Shown: positions 11,132 through 21,432, counted from the stretch's first letter. The stretch is 64,000 nt of DNA from Chlorops oryzae (GCA_020466095.1 CM035806.1:126103293-126167292), one strand, 5' to 3'. The notes: a model not told the origin generated them from the letters alone. Numbers and translations: made by a program.

Positions 11132-11478
11132 TGTTGCGATTAAGGTATAGTTTTGTTTAATTCATATAGTGTAAAGAGGTATTAAAGGTTTGCCGTGTAA
11201 AGGCGCACATAGTTGTCCAGTATAAAATGTATGTAAACCGATAGAAAGTTTCGATATGTAGTATACATCCCCATTTTGATGTTTTCATTCGATTTAAAAT
11301 AGCAGAGCAGGAAGCACACGAAAGTGTAAGATTGAATTATCTTTTATTTTATAACACGTATTTGTAAAACTTTTAATTTTTTTTATTTATGTTAACTTAG
11401 GAAATAAAAACTCACACTCTCACTCTACTAACGTATTTTACTGAGTTTTTATTTGATCTGCTCGAAAGAATCGGAACA
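11132..11478 (+). repeat. BEL/Pao 3' LTR
   Basis: 347 bp. It differs from the 5' LTR by one C/T change near base 37 and two one-base insertions, one beside and one within T-rich runs. Confidence 0.95.
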
Positions 11479-11483
11479 AGGGC

Positions 11484-12468
11484 CTTGTTTTCGAGAGCGC
11501 ATGTTCTCTTTAATATCTGTGTCGGATCTGTGGTCACCGAAATTCACTCTTAATGCTTCGCATAAAGAAGGCCATGTTACAACATCAATAGTGCGCCGAT
11601 ATCGCCAATACCAATCGCGCGCTTCTTTTTCAAAAATACTGTGTATATTTTCGCAAAGAATAGAAAAGTCGTTCCCTAAAGTATCATGAACTTGATATTC
11701 TATTCTCATAATGAAATTCTCCACCGATAAGTTAGAAGAGCCATCAAATCGGATGTTCCAATTAGAAATCAATTGGGCATTTTTGGCTGCCTGTGCAGCA
11801 GACGAGTGCTGCCTACTTGAATTTCTAAATTCTTGGTTAAAGTTAGAGAAATTTGAATGAGTGGGAAAATTCATGAACTCTGGCGGCATGTTATTAGCAG
11901 CATTGCTTGGAAGCTGGTTCCTAGAGGGGTGATAAAAATTGTTGGGCATGTTGACTCGTTCTATGATTGAATCAATAGAGCTTTGAATATTAGATGAAAT
12001 CATTTGGGCAACTCTGGATTCAAAATTTTCGAACATTGCCGATTGTCTTGAAGCTAATAATCCGGTAACTATGTTTCTAATTCTCGTTTCATCGTCCAAA
12101 TTATTTGGCTGATTAGAGGATTGAGGCTGTACAGACTCGGATGCATTTGGTGTACTACCTGGCTGATCAGCTGGTATGTTTTGTGTATTAATGTTGTTGG
12201 GAGGATTTTGAGTGGAGGAAGACTGTGTCGTGGCAGTGACAGATCTCGTTTGAGGTCGATTAGCTGTGGGCTTAACTGCGGTTTCTTTATTTGTACAAGG
12301 TTCCTTGCATTGCGGACACACTTGATTACGTTGGAGCCATGTCACGATACATAGCTTGTGGAATTGATGCCTACACGAAGTTACTGCAATTTCATTTGTT
12401 TCAAGTAGTGGTATATTACATACGAAACAGACTTGAGGCAAATTTTCTCCACTGTGACGGACTGACAT
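11484..12468 (-). CDS. gag: gypsy Gag, N-terminal part with a RING-H2 finger
   Basis: Start ATG at 12468 on the minus strand; 328 codons are native before the BEL/Pao insertion replaces the sequence at 11483. Residues 14-54 form a complete RING-H2 signature: C14-x2-C17, C32-x-H34-x2-H37-x2-C40, then C51-x2-C54. Residues 60-130 are Ser/Thr/Asn/Gln-rich and probably disordered. Residues about 240-330 (NWNIRFDGSSNLSVENFIMRIEY region) look like the capsid-type Gag domain of insect gypsy elements. RING-H2 fingers are known to recruit ubiquitin-conjugating enzymes; that this Gag does so is inference. Alternative: the finger could be a nucleic-acid or oligomerisation module. The continuation of Gag lies at 5128-4603. 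Confidence 0.9.
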
Positions 12469-13113
12469 GATTAATTTTCCGAAATTTAAAACGTGAGAGA
12501 ATGTCCACAGAAATTAAGATAATTTCTACTATAAACTTATTTAGATAAATTGAGTGAAAATTTGATTTTATAAGAGATATGGTCCTACTCGTTAGAATTA
12601 ATCTTGCGTGAATAAAATTCTGGTTTGGTCAGTAAGTACACAGGTGTAGCGAATGAAAAGAGAACTAGTGCTTTCCTCAACAGGATAAATACGGCATTAA
12701 CCAAGCTATCAAAGCTGTAAGTTAAAGAATTCCACTATCTATCTTTCAGAAAGGATAATTGATAACGATCCAGAAAGAAATAAGAGAACTTTAGTAGGTA
12801 TCATAAAATAGCATCGAGCCTTATTTATGACAATTCCAGTACTAAGCTTTCCGTCAATAATTGAAAAAAAGGAAATATAATTTTTTTTCTTCGTTTTTAA
12901 TCAGAAACTAAATCCAGTTATGTGCATTGGGGTCAGAAATATGGTATTAAACCGAGAAATCTGCGAATCCACCAATTTCGAACTGTGCTTGAATAGAGAT
13001 AATTTGATTTTGATCATTTTTTTTATTTTTTTTTTTTTATATAGATTGAATGAATTGGTAAGTTAAACGAGCCACTAGATGTTTTTAGATCACGATTTTA
13101 AGAACCCTCGGTC
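12469..13113 (-). other. gypsy 5' leader
   Basis: 645 bases between the primer-binding site and the Gag start. AT-rich with a T-run near 13018-13040 on the plus strand; no open frame. This is the expected position of the packaging signal, which cannot be recognised by eye. Confidence 0.6.
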
Positions 13114-13136
13114 GGGTCACCACGTTTTGGGCGCCA
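13114..13136 (-). other. gypsy primer-binding site (tRNA-Lys type)
   Basis: On the minus strand the sequence TGGCGCCCAAAACGTGGTGA matches the lysine-tRNA type site common in insect gypsy elements (TGGCGCCCAACGTGG) with two extra A residues. It lies 3 bases from the LTR edge at 13140. Confidence 0.8.
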
Positions 13137-13139
13137 TTC

Positions 13140-13270
13140 TGTTATGGCTTCCTATCAATAAATACCCGAGAGCATCAGTTTTACGTCAGATATATATAAA
13201 TTCATATACTGCCCCGTGTGTACTGGCAGATCCGGCTGCTTCAGTCGCGTGGGCTCTAGTTGACAGTTAA
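13140..13270 (-). repeat. gypsy 5' LTR, inner part
   Basis: The LTR edge is read as TGTTATGG at 13140 on the plus strand. A TATATATAA box lies near 13192. The outer end is not identified because the partner LTR is outside the window, so the right limit given here is arbitrary. Confidence 0.55.
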
Positions 13271-14035
13271 TGAATTTACTTCTTACTTGTAGTTTTTGTT
13301 TTGATAGACAACCTAACGGAAAATTTACACACGGATGTTAATAGTCGATACCTACACGAATTCGGAAAAGAAAAGAAAAATTTTCGAAGTATAATTGACC
13401 TACGACCAAAAGAATTTTGGTAGCATCTGTGATGATGAGCTACCCCTTGCCCAACCCAGCCATGGACCCATTTGGTGAAATTTAGGATCCCCGAAGGATA
13501 GCAAAGACAATTCTAATTTTCAGACCATCAGGTCGGTTTTAATAATTAGGCATGTTTATATAAAAAAAATATAAAAAAGATTTCGCTATTTCATTTTATC
13601 ATAAGGGGGGTTTTTTGTTTGTTTTGTTTTACAAACAACGACTAAAGAAAAATAAATGTTTTCTTCTTTTCACTAAGTTACAAACAAAATCGTCTGTAGT
13701 ACACTTTGTTTACAATATTTATTAGATCGCATTCATCATCTTGTAATCGAAATTTAAGCCGTCTATTTAAAGTGTCTTGTGAAATGGCCAAAAAAATGTT
13801 GCCAAAGATAGCGTGGAGGACGCTTATAAAGGTAAGTTTTATTCTCTGATTCTTTGTTTTTGTTTCTTTTTTTTTTCTTTTTGGACGCAATTTAATAATT
13901 CCTTTTTCTTTTCAGGGGTAGGCACAAAAAAAAAGGAATATTCCACAATAATGTAATATAACTAAGCAAATCTACATGGAACACACTCACATTAAATTTG
14001 CATGATATGCATGTTGTTGGTGCAACTCTTGATGA
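13271..14035. other. AT-rich stretch with one possible short intron
   Basis: No convincing gene. It may include the outer gypsy LTR. A consensus-like donor (AAAG/GTAAGT, intron from 13832) and acceptor (TTTTCAG, ending 13915) would define an 84-bp plus-strand intron. However, the short frame before it (from an ATG near 13784) meets a stop two codons after joining. Confidence 0.3.
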
Positions 14036-14410
14036 AGGCCTTCAGCGGGAGCAGCAGCAGCAGCGTAGAAAAATTTACAGAAGGAGCTCAGTAGCACCTT
14101 AGTGTACAGATGATATTTCCGAATAAAGAGTTTATCGAAGAGCTATATCAGGAAATTTAAAAAGTCATTAATTGTGGAATACGGCAGATATTGGGGCAGC
14201 TAAATGATTCGATTTTAACACGATGAGGAATACTTACAATACAGAAAAAAATACAATACCCGGGAAGGGGTTCTTGGCATAAGGACTTATTAAATAAAAA
14301 TCTCCGTTTGCAGGTGGGAGTTGCTTGGAATGATAGACAAAACTCCGTAGGAACGGGTAACACAGTGGGATACAGGAGCAAGGAGCTTTAGACTTGAGCA
14401 GCACGTGTAA
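14036..14410 (+). pseudogene. Possible relic of a Harbinger-type transposase N-terminus
   Basis: After a short CAG run (14047-14064), the plus strand reads QRRKIYRRSSVAP and, past stops, an acidic segment. This resembles from memory the QRRKIYRRRS-type start of insect PIF/Harbinger transposases. Stops and frame changes are frequent and no ends were found. Weak assignment. Confidence 0.25.
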
Positions 14411-16087
14411 TTCCGATGGGCTGCATATACGCCGTTTCCGTTCTAACTCCTTTAGAATAGAGCATAGAAACAGGATCCCTTTTTCTTGCTAATAAAACTC
14501 AATCGGGGATTTGGGTGGTTATTTTCCTTAGATTCCGATGCAAGAGAACCCGCTCTCATAGGAGATTTTCAAAAGGTTATGTCCAAGTGATGACGACCAT
14601 AGAACACGTGGACAATGACAGGTTAATGAGGAACCAGGTGGCACTGGTACAAAAATAATAGCCTGGGTCCTTGCTTTAGAACCCAGGCGGCACAAATTTG
14701 GCGGCGATTACCACCAAGAAATGGTTCACAATTGGATGCGTTTCGATAAAAACCTGCATAAATCAGACAAATAAATTTGGAGTTCTAATTATGCAGAATG
14801 TGCCAACTTACGTTCGTTTTACAATGAATATGGTTTTTGGGGCTTTTTCGTTTTATTTTTTTCTTGGATTCCAATGCAGCTTCTGATGGCGACAGTCGTC
14901 CAAGGAAAACCGATGGACTATAATTGGAATAATTTTTGCCAACACGTGGCGCAATTCTTTTCTCGCGGAATAACTTTTTATATTTTAAAAAAATTCGTTT
15001 TTTTTTTTTTTTTTAATTATTCGCTAGGTCCAGATGACCGTCACTTTAAACTTTTCTCGCCACAATGACAAAACTAAGGAACGATCAGCCTTTATATTAT
15101 AAATTCATACGTTCTCTAGTGACAATTCAGCTATAACGAGTGTATGCTGATGAGCGGTGCTAATCTATGCTTTCGACTTTGCCTTTCTTTTTCTCTTTCA
15201 AAGCTAGTTAGGTTTCTTTGCTATTGTTCTAATCAATAGGTACTAGCTGCATAAGCTCTGTTGCAGGTAGCAAATCAAAGTGGCGTGATTTAAGATGATG
15301 TGACAGAATGCACGGGTAGGTAAAGGAAAAAAAGGCAATTTGGAGAGTGCTCATCATAATATGTAACAGGGAGGTCACGGATGTGAATTTTTCTAACTGT
15401 GGGTCTTGTTGTTTTTTTTTTTTTTTCTTTGACACCCGCTGATGCTTATGCGGTTGCGGATACTTTTAACATTGGGTAGGGATGAAATTTTGTATTTCTT
15501 TTCTTTTTTTATTTTATTTTATTTTTTTTTTTTTTTATACAAATGAGTTAACAATTGACCATGAAAAGATGTCAAACTCTAGCCTCACTGTGATTACCAT
15601 TTATTTCCGGGGTCGCTGAAAAAGAATTTGAGTCCCAGGCAGCTGTATCAGCATGCAAATGCTGTTAAAGCTCCGCACTTGCGGATGTGAATGCGAATAT
15701 TCGCAACACCCCTGGTACGTAGCTTTGGACATGACTTACAATACGCTTTGTGTTTTCCTTCTCTTTATTTCTATATTTATTTATTAATGTTTTTTTTTTT
15801 TTTTTGTTTTAGAAGATGTATACTATGCACATATTTTACGTTAACCCTTTCGCGGCCCAGCACAAAATATCAACTTCTCATTTTTTGTTGGAAAAAAACT
15901 TTATGTGCTTTGCCTTGCTTAGCCATATTACTATATAAAAATGAAAGGTACGAGTCTATACTTTCAATCCTAACAAAAAAATTCACCTTCTTATACCTTT
16001 TCTGTAAGTAACATCGATTTGAATTTCAAAAGCCACTTGCAATATTTCATACAAATGCTCAATTAGACAAAAGATGGGGTACACTCA
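14411..16087. other. AT-rich, no gene seen
   Basis: Short T-runs near 15000-15015, 15412-15426, 15521-15536 and 15790-15804. A small perfect hairpin (GCCTGGGT ... ACCCAGGC, about 14661-14688) stands out. No coding signal was found. Confidence 0.6.
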
Positions 16088-16500
16088 GGGCTGGGCAGTA
16101 TTTAAATTACTTGTATTTGAAATACGTATTTGAAATACAAATACTTATTTGGTATTTGTATTTCAATTACTTCCTAAGAAAGTAATTTGTATTTGGTAAT
16201 TCAAATACCTGGGGCCTTACTCTGTATTGCGATGCGATACGCAAATCGATGCGATAGCTTATTTCGGGTCGCAATTGGAACGGTTTCTTATAGTTTTTGA
16301 TTCGTAAACATGAACTGAAAGGTTCGGAAATGCATTTCCAACATACCAATTAAACTGAAAAAGGAAATAAGTGCAAACAACCATTCCAATTGCGACTTGA
16401 AATAAGCTATCGCATCGATTTGCGTATCGCATCGCAATACAGAGTAAGGCCCCTGATAGTGAGGTATTTTGTAATTAGTATTTCAAATACTTATTGCTTT
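16088..16500 (+). mobile_element. hAT-like element, left end only
   Basis: Begins CAGGGCTGGGCAGTATTT, typical of hAT inverted ends, followed by dispersed GTATTTGAAATAC-type words in both orientations. It is interrupted by the Harbinger MITE at 16212-16452, after which the words resume (ATTTCAAATAC). No matching right end was seen, so the right limit is approximate. Confidence 0.5.
16212..16452. mobile_element. PIF/Harbinger-type MITE
   Basis: 241 bp with inverted repeats of about 55 bp (GGGCCTTACTCTGTATTGCG ... complement) and a 3-bp duplication CTG at 16209-16211 and 16453-16455. The ends and 3-bp duplication fit Harbinger. It is inserted in the hAT-like end. Confidence 0.85.
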
Positions 16501-16940
16501 AAAATACAATTTAATTATTTTTACAATTTGCTTTAATTTAATAGTACAATTTAACCATCAAAAAGTGGCTGTTTTTAAATTTCCGGGTATACTTTTAGGG
16601 TTTACGTAATTAAAACATGAAACGATTTATAAATGAAACATTATTTTTGTTTACGAATATGTAGGCGTAACGAAATTTAATGACATTTCAATGTAAACAA
16701 AAACATATAGTTTTCGCGGCTGAGAGATTATATTAAATTTCATCATATAAAGTTCATATTAACATGACTCTAACGATGATAATACGTCAAGGTATTTTTT
16801 TCAAGCTCACAAACTGTTGTGGATATTACTGGCGTCAATGAAGAAATATATAATAAGTCCTTATCGATCGATTCAAAATAATTCTACAAATTATTACATG
16901 TGGTGATAAAATAGATAGTGACAAGTTCCAATCCTATACA

Positions 16941-17243
16941 ATGGACACCGCGAAATTGTTTGTACAAAAATATAGTTGGAACTATATGCCTGTTACTGTG
17001 CACAAGGTACTAATGCATGGTGGGGCTATAATGGATTCTGCTGTACTGCCAATAGGAATGCGTTCAGAGGAAGCCGACGAAGCTAGAAACAAAGATTACA
17101 GGAAGTATCGATGAATGTTTTCGAGAAAGTGTGATCGAATTGCCACAAATACTGATGTATTTAACAGACTTCTTATAAGTTCTGATCCTTATATAAGTAG
17201 CATTAGGCGTCATTCGAACAAAACTTCCTTAGATTTAGATCAG
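16941..17243 (+). pseudogene. Relic ORF of a dispersed transposon-associated protein
   Basis: From ATG 16941 the frame is open for 57 codons, meets one TGA at 17112, and continues open to about 17243. It carries a segment VTVHKVLMHGGAIMDSAVLP and, downstream, RNKDYRKYR and NRLLISSDPYISSIR. From memory this pattern recurs in many arthropod genomes in unassigned transposon-related proteins. The rest of the protein is missing upstream and downstream. Function unknown. Confidence 0.5.
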
Positions 17244-17529
17244 TGATGGCCAAACCTATACGTAAACATTCGTAATTGTGTGTGTGAATGCGCTGTCGAC
17301 TTCGCTGTGAGTGACTCTGATTTGCATTGACTCCCAGCCGGACTTTTCCGCATAAAGGAAAAATTCATTAATGTTTTCACCGATGATGTCAAGGGGAAAG
17401 TTAGAGTACTTCTAAATTCTAATGACATTGTCATCGAGAAAAGGTGTTATTCATCGCAATTCCAATGGCATTGTCATCGAAATAGGATGTTATTCGTTTT
17501 TTCTGTATCACTGCGATCATTCTTGCTAA

Positions 17530-18132
17530 TAGGGCCCATACACTACACCAGCATGCTTGCGCCATCAAGTGATGGCGCCAGCTGATTGAGCGTGTGTGGG
17601 GTTGTGGTGTGATTGTACCAGCTGCTGGTGCAACATCAAAAAGATTTTGATATTTTCATGATTGTACCAGCATGCTGTTGTAGTGTATGGGGAAATTTGT
17701 CATTTGTAACGAAATCGTCGAAGAGGCAACATCGCGTGAGTTGAACTCCAAGGAAAAACTGTTTTGGACCGAATTCCTAGAATTATACAAATCAATGCCT
17801 TATTTATGGAAAATAAAAAGCTCGGAATATTTAAATCATTATCTAAAAAGCAAATGCTACGAAAAAATGATAGAAAAATTAAAAGAAATAGATCCAGATG
17901 CAAATAGGAACAAATTTGTAAGAAAAATAAATGTTTTTCGTACTAACTATAAACGCGATTTGAAGAATTTGAAAAAAAGCGAAAAATCGGTTGCCTTTGT
18001 TTCCATGACTTTCTTGCTCGAAATTTCAATGGGAATGAAAATGGTGCCAGCATATTGGCGTGGTATGTGCTGCGAGCATGCTGGTACCATCACTTGATGG
18101 CGCCAGCATGCTGGTGTAGTGTATGGGCCCTA
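17530..18132 (+). mobile_element. Harbinger-type element carrying only a MADF-domain ORF
   Basis: 603 bp with inverted ends of about 50 bp starting TAGGGCCCATACACTACACC, flanked by TAA at 17527-17529 and 18133-18135. A second inverted copy of the end lies inside at about 17660-17692. The 3-bp TWA-type duplication fits PIF/Harbinger. It encodes one ORF (17687-18097) and no DDE transposase. Confidence 0.8.
17687..18097 (+). CDS. MADF (Myb/SANT-like) DNA-binding domain protein of a Harbinger-type element
   Basis: 136 codons. Residues about 28-100 match the MADF pattern: an initial F-W-x-x-F-L-x-L-Y helix, the YLWKIKSSEYLN segment, a KCYEKMIEKLKEI helix, and a final NKFVRKINVFRTNYKRDLKNL helix. 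MADF domains bind DNA. Autonomous Harbinger elements are known to carry two genes, a DDE transposase and a Myb-like partner that helps the transposase reach DNA; this looks like the second gene alone. The ATG at 17687 lies at the border of an internal end-repeat, so the true start may be elsewhere. The last 25 or so codons run into the right inverted repeat and are probably not native protein. Confidence 0.7.
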   Translation: MGKFVICNEIVEEATSRELNSKEKLFWTEFLELYKSMPYLWKIKSSEYLNHYLKSKCYEKMIEKLKEIDPDANRNKFVRKINVFRTNYKRDLKNLKKSEKSVAFVSMTFLLEISMGMKMVPAYWRGMCCEHAGTIT

Positions 18133-18135
18133 TAA

Positions 18136-19200
18136 GTTATCTGTGGTAAACTAATCGATCATTTTCGATAGAGGATAATAAAATCAAACATATTTCGCTT
18201 GGCGTATTTTATGAGGATATCAGTTTAAATTTTTTGCGTCTATTTTCTAAACTCTAATTGTTCGACGAAATGTACTTATTTTCTTAAATTTTTTGTTAAA
18301 AATACTTTCTCAAAAAAAATCGATTGTTCTTTACATTTACAGTTCTTCAGGTGCCGTTCAAAGTGAAGGGATGACCGAGAAAACATTCATTTCCGACCTA
18401 AGGACTGGCTTCAAACTAACCAAAAATAAATATTTCAAAAACCAAACGCGGGTGAAGAAGATACAAAGCAAAAGCAAAACAAATATTACTCACATTGACC
18501 AAACCTAAATTAGAATATTTCACCATTAATTAAATTTAAGCATTACGTTTTTTAAAAACCACTTCCTAATAGCACAACAAAATGTGATTTTATTTTTTTT
18601 ATTGAATTAGCCTTCATTTTTTCCTTTACAAATCGAACGACTGAGAAACAAAAAAGAAAAAAAAAAATAAAAGAACAAAAACAAAACACAAAACCGTGTT
18701 TCATTTTCATTTCGTATCACTCCCGAACGATGACATTTTCTTGCGAAACAGGAGGTATGCACTCCAATTTCGATGACCAACTGGTGACATGTCCTCTCAT
18801 AACGGCCAATGCCGCTTGTGTGTAAATTTCATTAGAAAGTTGGTGTAGAAACAGGAGGAGTCGCGGCTCTTATGTCATGCTGAAATCATTGATGGTTTCA
18901 CCGGGACTTTTCCTGCTGGGCTAAGTTTGTTTTTTACTCACGAACGCAGCCGACCGGTTTTCGCACGAATCGGTATACGCTATACGTGTGCAACTGCTGC
19001 GTCGGCAGAAATTTGTCTTCCAAGCACATGTGCTTGGGTAATCGAAAATTGGCCGACACTGATTTAGATCCCGTTGTTGAAGATATGGTGGTTGAATAAT
19101 ATTACAAATTAAAAACATCATTATTTGGCGTCCATTCAAAAGCATTAAAGAGGTTTCATAGCTGTATTTAAATATTTCTTTCTATGACACGCTTTAACTT
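18136..19200. other. AT-rich, no gene seen
   Basis: Homopolymer-rich with no long frame of protein-like composition. A slightly GC-richer patch at 18750-19080 shows no recognisable domain. Confidence 0.5.
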
Positions 19201-19204
19201 GGCA

Positions 19205-19590
19205 TTAGTGTCCGACCGAAGGTGGATTTTTAGTCGAAGCCGAAGCCGAACAATCGGCAGAGTTGAAGCCGAATGCAAAAAATTTTACAGTAAGGAAACA
19301 AAAACAGTCTTTATTCATTTGACAAGCACAAAAAAAACCGCTCAAATTTTCTCTAAATTCTTTCGCTTTAGTCGCCCACAAAGTGAAAATTTACGGCAAT
19401 AATTCACTAGTGTAAGAGGTCTCAATGAAGCAATTGAAAATCTATCCTGACTTTTTTACTTCCATTAAAATGCAAAAATAACCGGCTAAAAGATTCGGCT
19501 TTTTCCAGCCGAAGCCGAAGATTAAGAATTGGCCGATCATGCCGATTACCTCCTACATGCCGATTACCGAAGCCGAACCTTCGGCCCCAA
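19205..19590. repeat. Imperfect inverted repeat built from GCCGAA words
   Basis: GAAGCCGAAGCCGAA-type words occur at 19235-19275 and in opposite sense at 19490-19590 around an AT-rich centre. It resembles a small transposon with subterminal repeats. Clear ends and target duplication were not found. Confidence 0.4.
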
Positions 19591-19718
19591 ATATGGGGCA
19601 AAGTAGAGAAAATTAACTTTTTCCACATTTTGGGCCATATCTCGGAAACGCTACTTAAATCCATCAAACCATTGACCTTTTTGGAATGAGGGAGCCCTAA
19701 ACTAACATAAAATAGCCA
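19582..19718 (+). repeat. Single arm of the long inverted-repeat element found at 23598-24208
   Basis: The text CCCCAAATATGGGGCAAAGT through AACATAAAATAGCC closely matches the right arm at about 24005-24150 and the complement of the left arm at 23665-23785. The INE-1-like repeat begins directly after it. Confidence 0.75.
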
Positions 19719-19725
19719 AAAGAAA

Positions 19726-20775
19726 ACAATTAAGGGTGTTATAGTCAGGCGAGCCTGACAATAAAATACCCGACACAGACACAAATATTTAAATAATTTT
19801 TGAACCACGCCCAAAAACAGGGCCACTGCGTAAGAATATTCAAGAGGTTTTTAAGGCCAGTAGGGGCCCCATATACCGACTTTTGTTAAATTTCTTTATG
19901 AAACCCGCCCCTTTTCCACGCCCACTTTTCCATTTTTTTTGCAATTCTAATCGGAGGCTTAAATATACGCTCAAATTCTAGGTTTCATTGAAATATTTCG
20001 AAAAATCAGATTTTGAGGCAGTTTTGGGATTTTTGTGACAGACCCGTAGTACTGGAGGTACCCTTTATAATGGACTGATTAAAGAAATTTTTCGGAAGGA
20101 TGTTAATGACTACAAAGGAAGCATAAGTGCCAAATTTTGTTCAAGTCCCATTTGAATTTCGGGTGTAGGAGACAATTTTCGAAAACCGCCCTTCTGCCAC
20201 GCCCACTTTTCCAATTTTTGGAAATCATATTACTGGCCTTTAAATATGATCAAATATCAAATTTCATCAAAATATCTTGAAAAACTTCGATTTTAGAGCA
20301 GTTTTTGTGATTTTCGTAAAAGACCCTAGTACTGGAGGTACCCCTAAAAATGATCCGATCGGGTCCATTCTCGCACTTGTTCTTACTCATGTCCCCGTGA
20401 GCACGCATACCAAATTTCTGTCAAGATAGCTCAACTCCTTCGATAAGATAACTGTATACTGATAGACAGATGGACAGACAGATGGACAGACGGCATGGAC
20501 TAAATCGAATCTCTGTGACGCAGATCATTTATATACATTGTACGGACTAGCTCGACTGGTTCAGACGGATGGTACACACACCACACAGACGCACAGACCT
20601 CGACGACAGTGTGTCGTATAATCGAATCTCCTGGTGACGTTGAAAACAATTTCTATATACATTTTGCACTGTGTTATTATCTCGACTTTGAAATTTCTGG
20701 TGTTATCTTACACAACCACACATAATCGTGAATATACCCTCGGACACAGAGTGTGTCAGATTAATGAAAAAAATG
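19726..20775 (+). mobile_element. INE-1/Helentron-like repeat, family A, copy 1 (degenerate 3' end)
   Basis: The start TTAAGGGTGTTATAGTCAGG contains a hairpin (GTCAGGC/GCCTGAC) followed by the subterminal word ATACCCGACAC near 19770. The 3' end has an eroded ATACCCTCGGACACAGAGTG hairpin near 20736-20765. A GACAGATG microsatellite lies at 20463-20500. No coding capacity. Partly duplicated and scrambled between 20500 and 20720 relative to the copy at 54271-56246. Confidence 0.7.
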
Positions 20776-21150
20776 AAAAATAAAGCAAAAAAATAATCTC
20801 GATTAATTTACGATTATTTTTGAATATTTTTGATTGTTTTGATTTTATCTGTTTTTTGTGTATTAATTTTAATTATTTTCAATTTCTTTTATATGTATAT
20901 ATGTATATGTTTTGATAAATCGAGATTATTTTTTTGGATTATTTTTGATTTTTTCTGATTTTTCTAATTACTTAATATGAAATATCTAATATTAATTATT
21001 TTACGATCATTTAGTAATCGCAATCATTAATTATATAGGTTATACACAAGTAATCATTAATAATCATTATTTCACTAATAAAAAAAAAAATAATCTGATT
21101 AATTAATCATTAACTAAATAATCATTATTTAACAGGTCTGAAAACAGTTT
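20776..21150. other. Very AT-rich stretch
   Basis: Repeated AATAATC/GATTATT words in both senses (for example 20790-20810, 20925-20945, 21050-21130); no gene seen. Confidence 0.5.
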
Positions 21151-21230
21151 GAACTGTTCGCTGTCTACATGTGCTAACAACGAATCGATCGATCACAACA
21201 ATCACAATGCGGGTTCAGGTCGATGCATTC
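21151..21230 (+). repeat. Dispersed repeat shared with 40435-40510
   Basis: Both places read CAGTTTGAACTGTT, then an ACAA.TCGATC segment, then CAATCACAATGCG with the same spacing. Origin unknown. Confidence 0.55.
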
Positions 21231-21267
21231 TCATCGCATGAGAATACAAAGAAACCGTTACTCCAAT

Positions 21268-21424
21268 CAGTGGCGCAGCAAGACATTTCGGCGCCTGGGG
21301 AGCAATGCAGGATATGCCGCCCTCTCCAACCGGCCTCAATAAAAATAAGTACCTTCATAAAAATTGAAATATGATTTGGCGCGCGGAGCGGCTGCCTCCT
21401 TCGTCCCCCCTCGCTACGCTACTG
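21268..21424. mobile_element. hAT-type MITE
   Basis: 157 bp with ends CAGTGGCGCAGC / GCTACGCTACTG and a perfect 8-bp duplication ACTCCAAT at 21260-21267 and 21425-21432, the hallmark of hAT. Non-coding. Confidence 0.9.
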
Positions 21425-21432
21425 ACTCCAAT

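Larger units (their letters stand above)
5134..11478 (+). mobile_element. Full-length BEL/Pao LTR retrotransposon
   Basis: Two LTRs (5134-5478 and 11132-11478) begin TGTTGCG and end GGAACA. A 5-bp target duplication AGGGC lies at 5129-5133 and 11479-11483. A G-rich polypurine tract precedes the 3' LTR. The interior encodes the BEL/Pao order: Gag (DUF1759 type), zinc knuckles, A17-type protease, Pao-type RT, RNase H, H2C2 zinc-binding region, integrase core, and C-terminal DUF5641-like tail. It inserted into the gag of the minus-strand gypsy element in the opposite orientation. The LTRs differ by one substitution and two one-base indels, so insertion was recent, yet pol crosses four frame changes. 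Confidence 0.95.
1..13270 (-). mobile_element. Ty3/gypsy LTR retrotransposon, 3' end beyond the window, with two nested insertions
   Basis: Reading on the minus strand from right to left, the parts occur in retrotransposon order: LTR edge (13140), Lys-type primer-binding site (13114-13136), leader, Gag with RING finger (12468 to 11484), rest of Gag and zinc knuckle (5128 to 4603), protease, reverse transcriptase, RNase H and integrase (to 1). Gag is split by a BEL/Pao element at 5134-11478 (5-bp duplication AGGGC), and RT is split by a DNA transposon at 1863-3759 (TA duplication). Once those are set aside the coding order is continuous. Protease and central Gag carry several single-base frame changes (near 5025, 4255 and 4095), while RT to integrase is open. 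The remaining integrase and the 3' LTR lie outside the window. The outer end of the 5' LTR could not be fixed. Confidence 0.9.

Noticed and set aside
13678..13890. 70-codon minus-strand frame (QDTLNRRLKFRLQDDECDL)
   Set aside because: Looks protein-like in part, but no family recognised, and no acceptor or upstream exon on that strand that fits.
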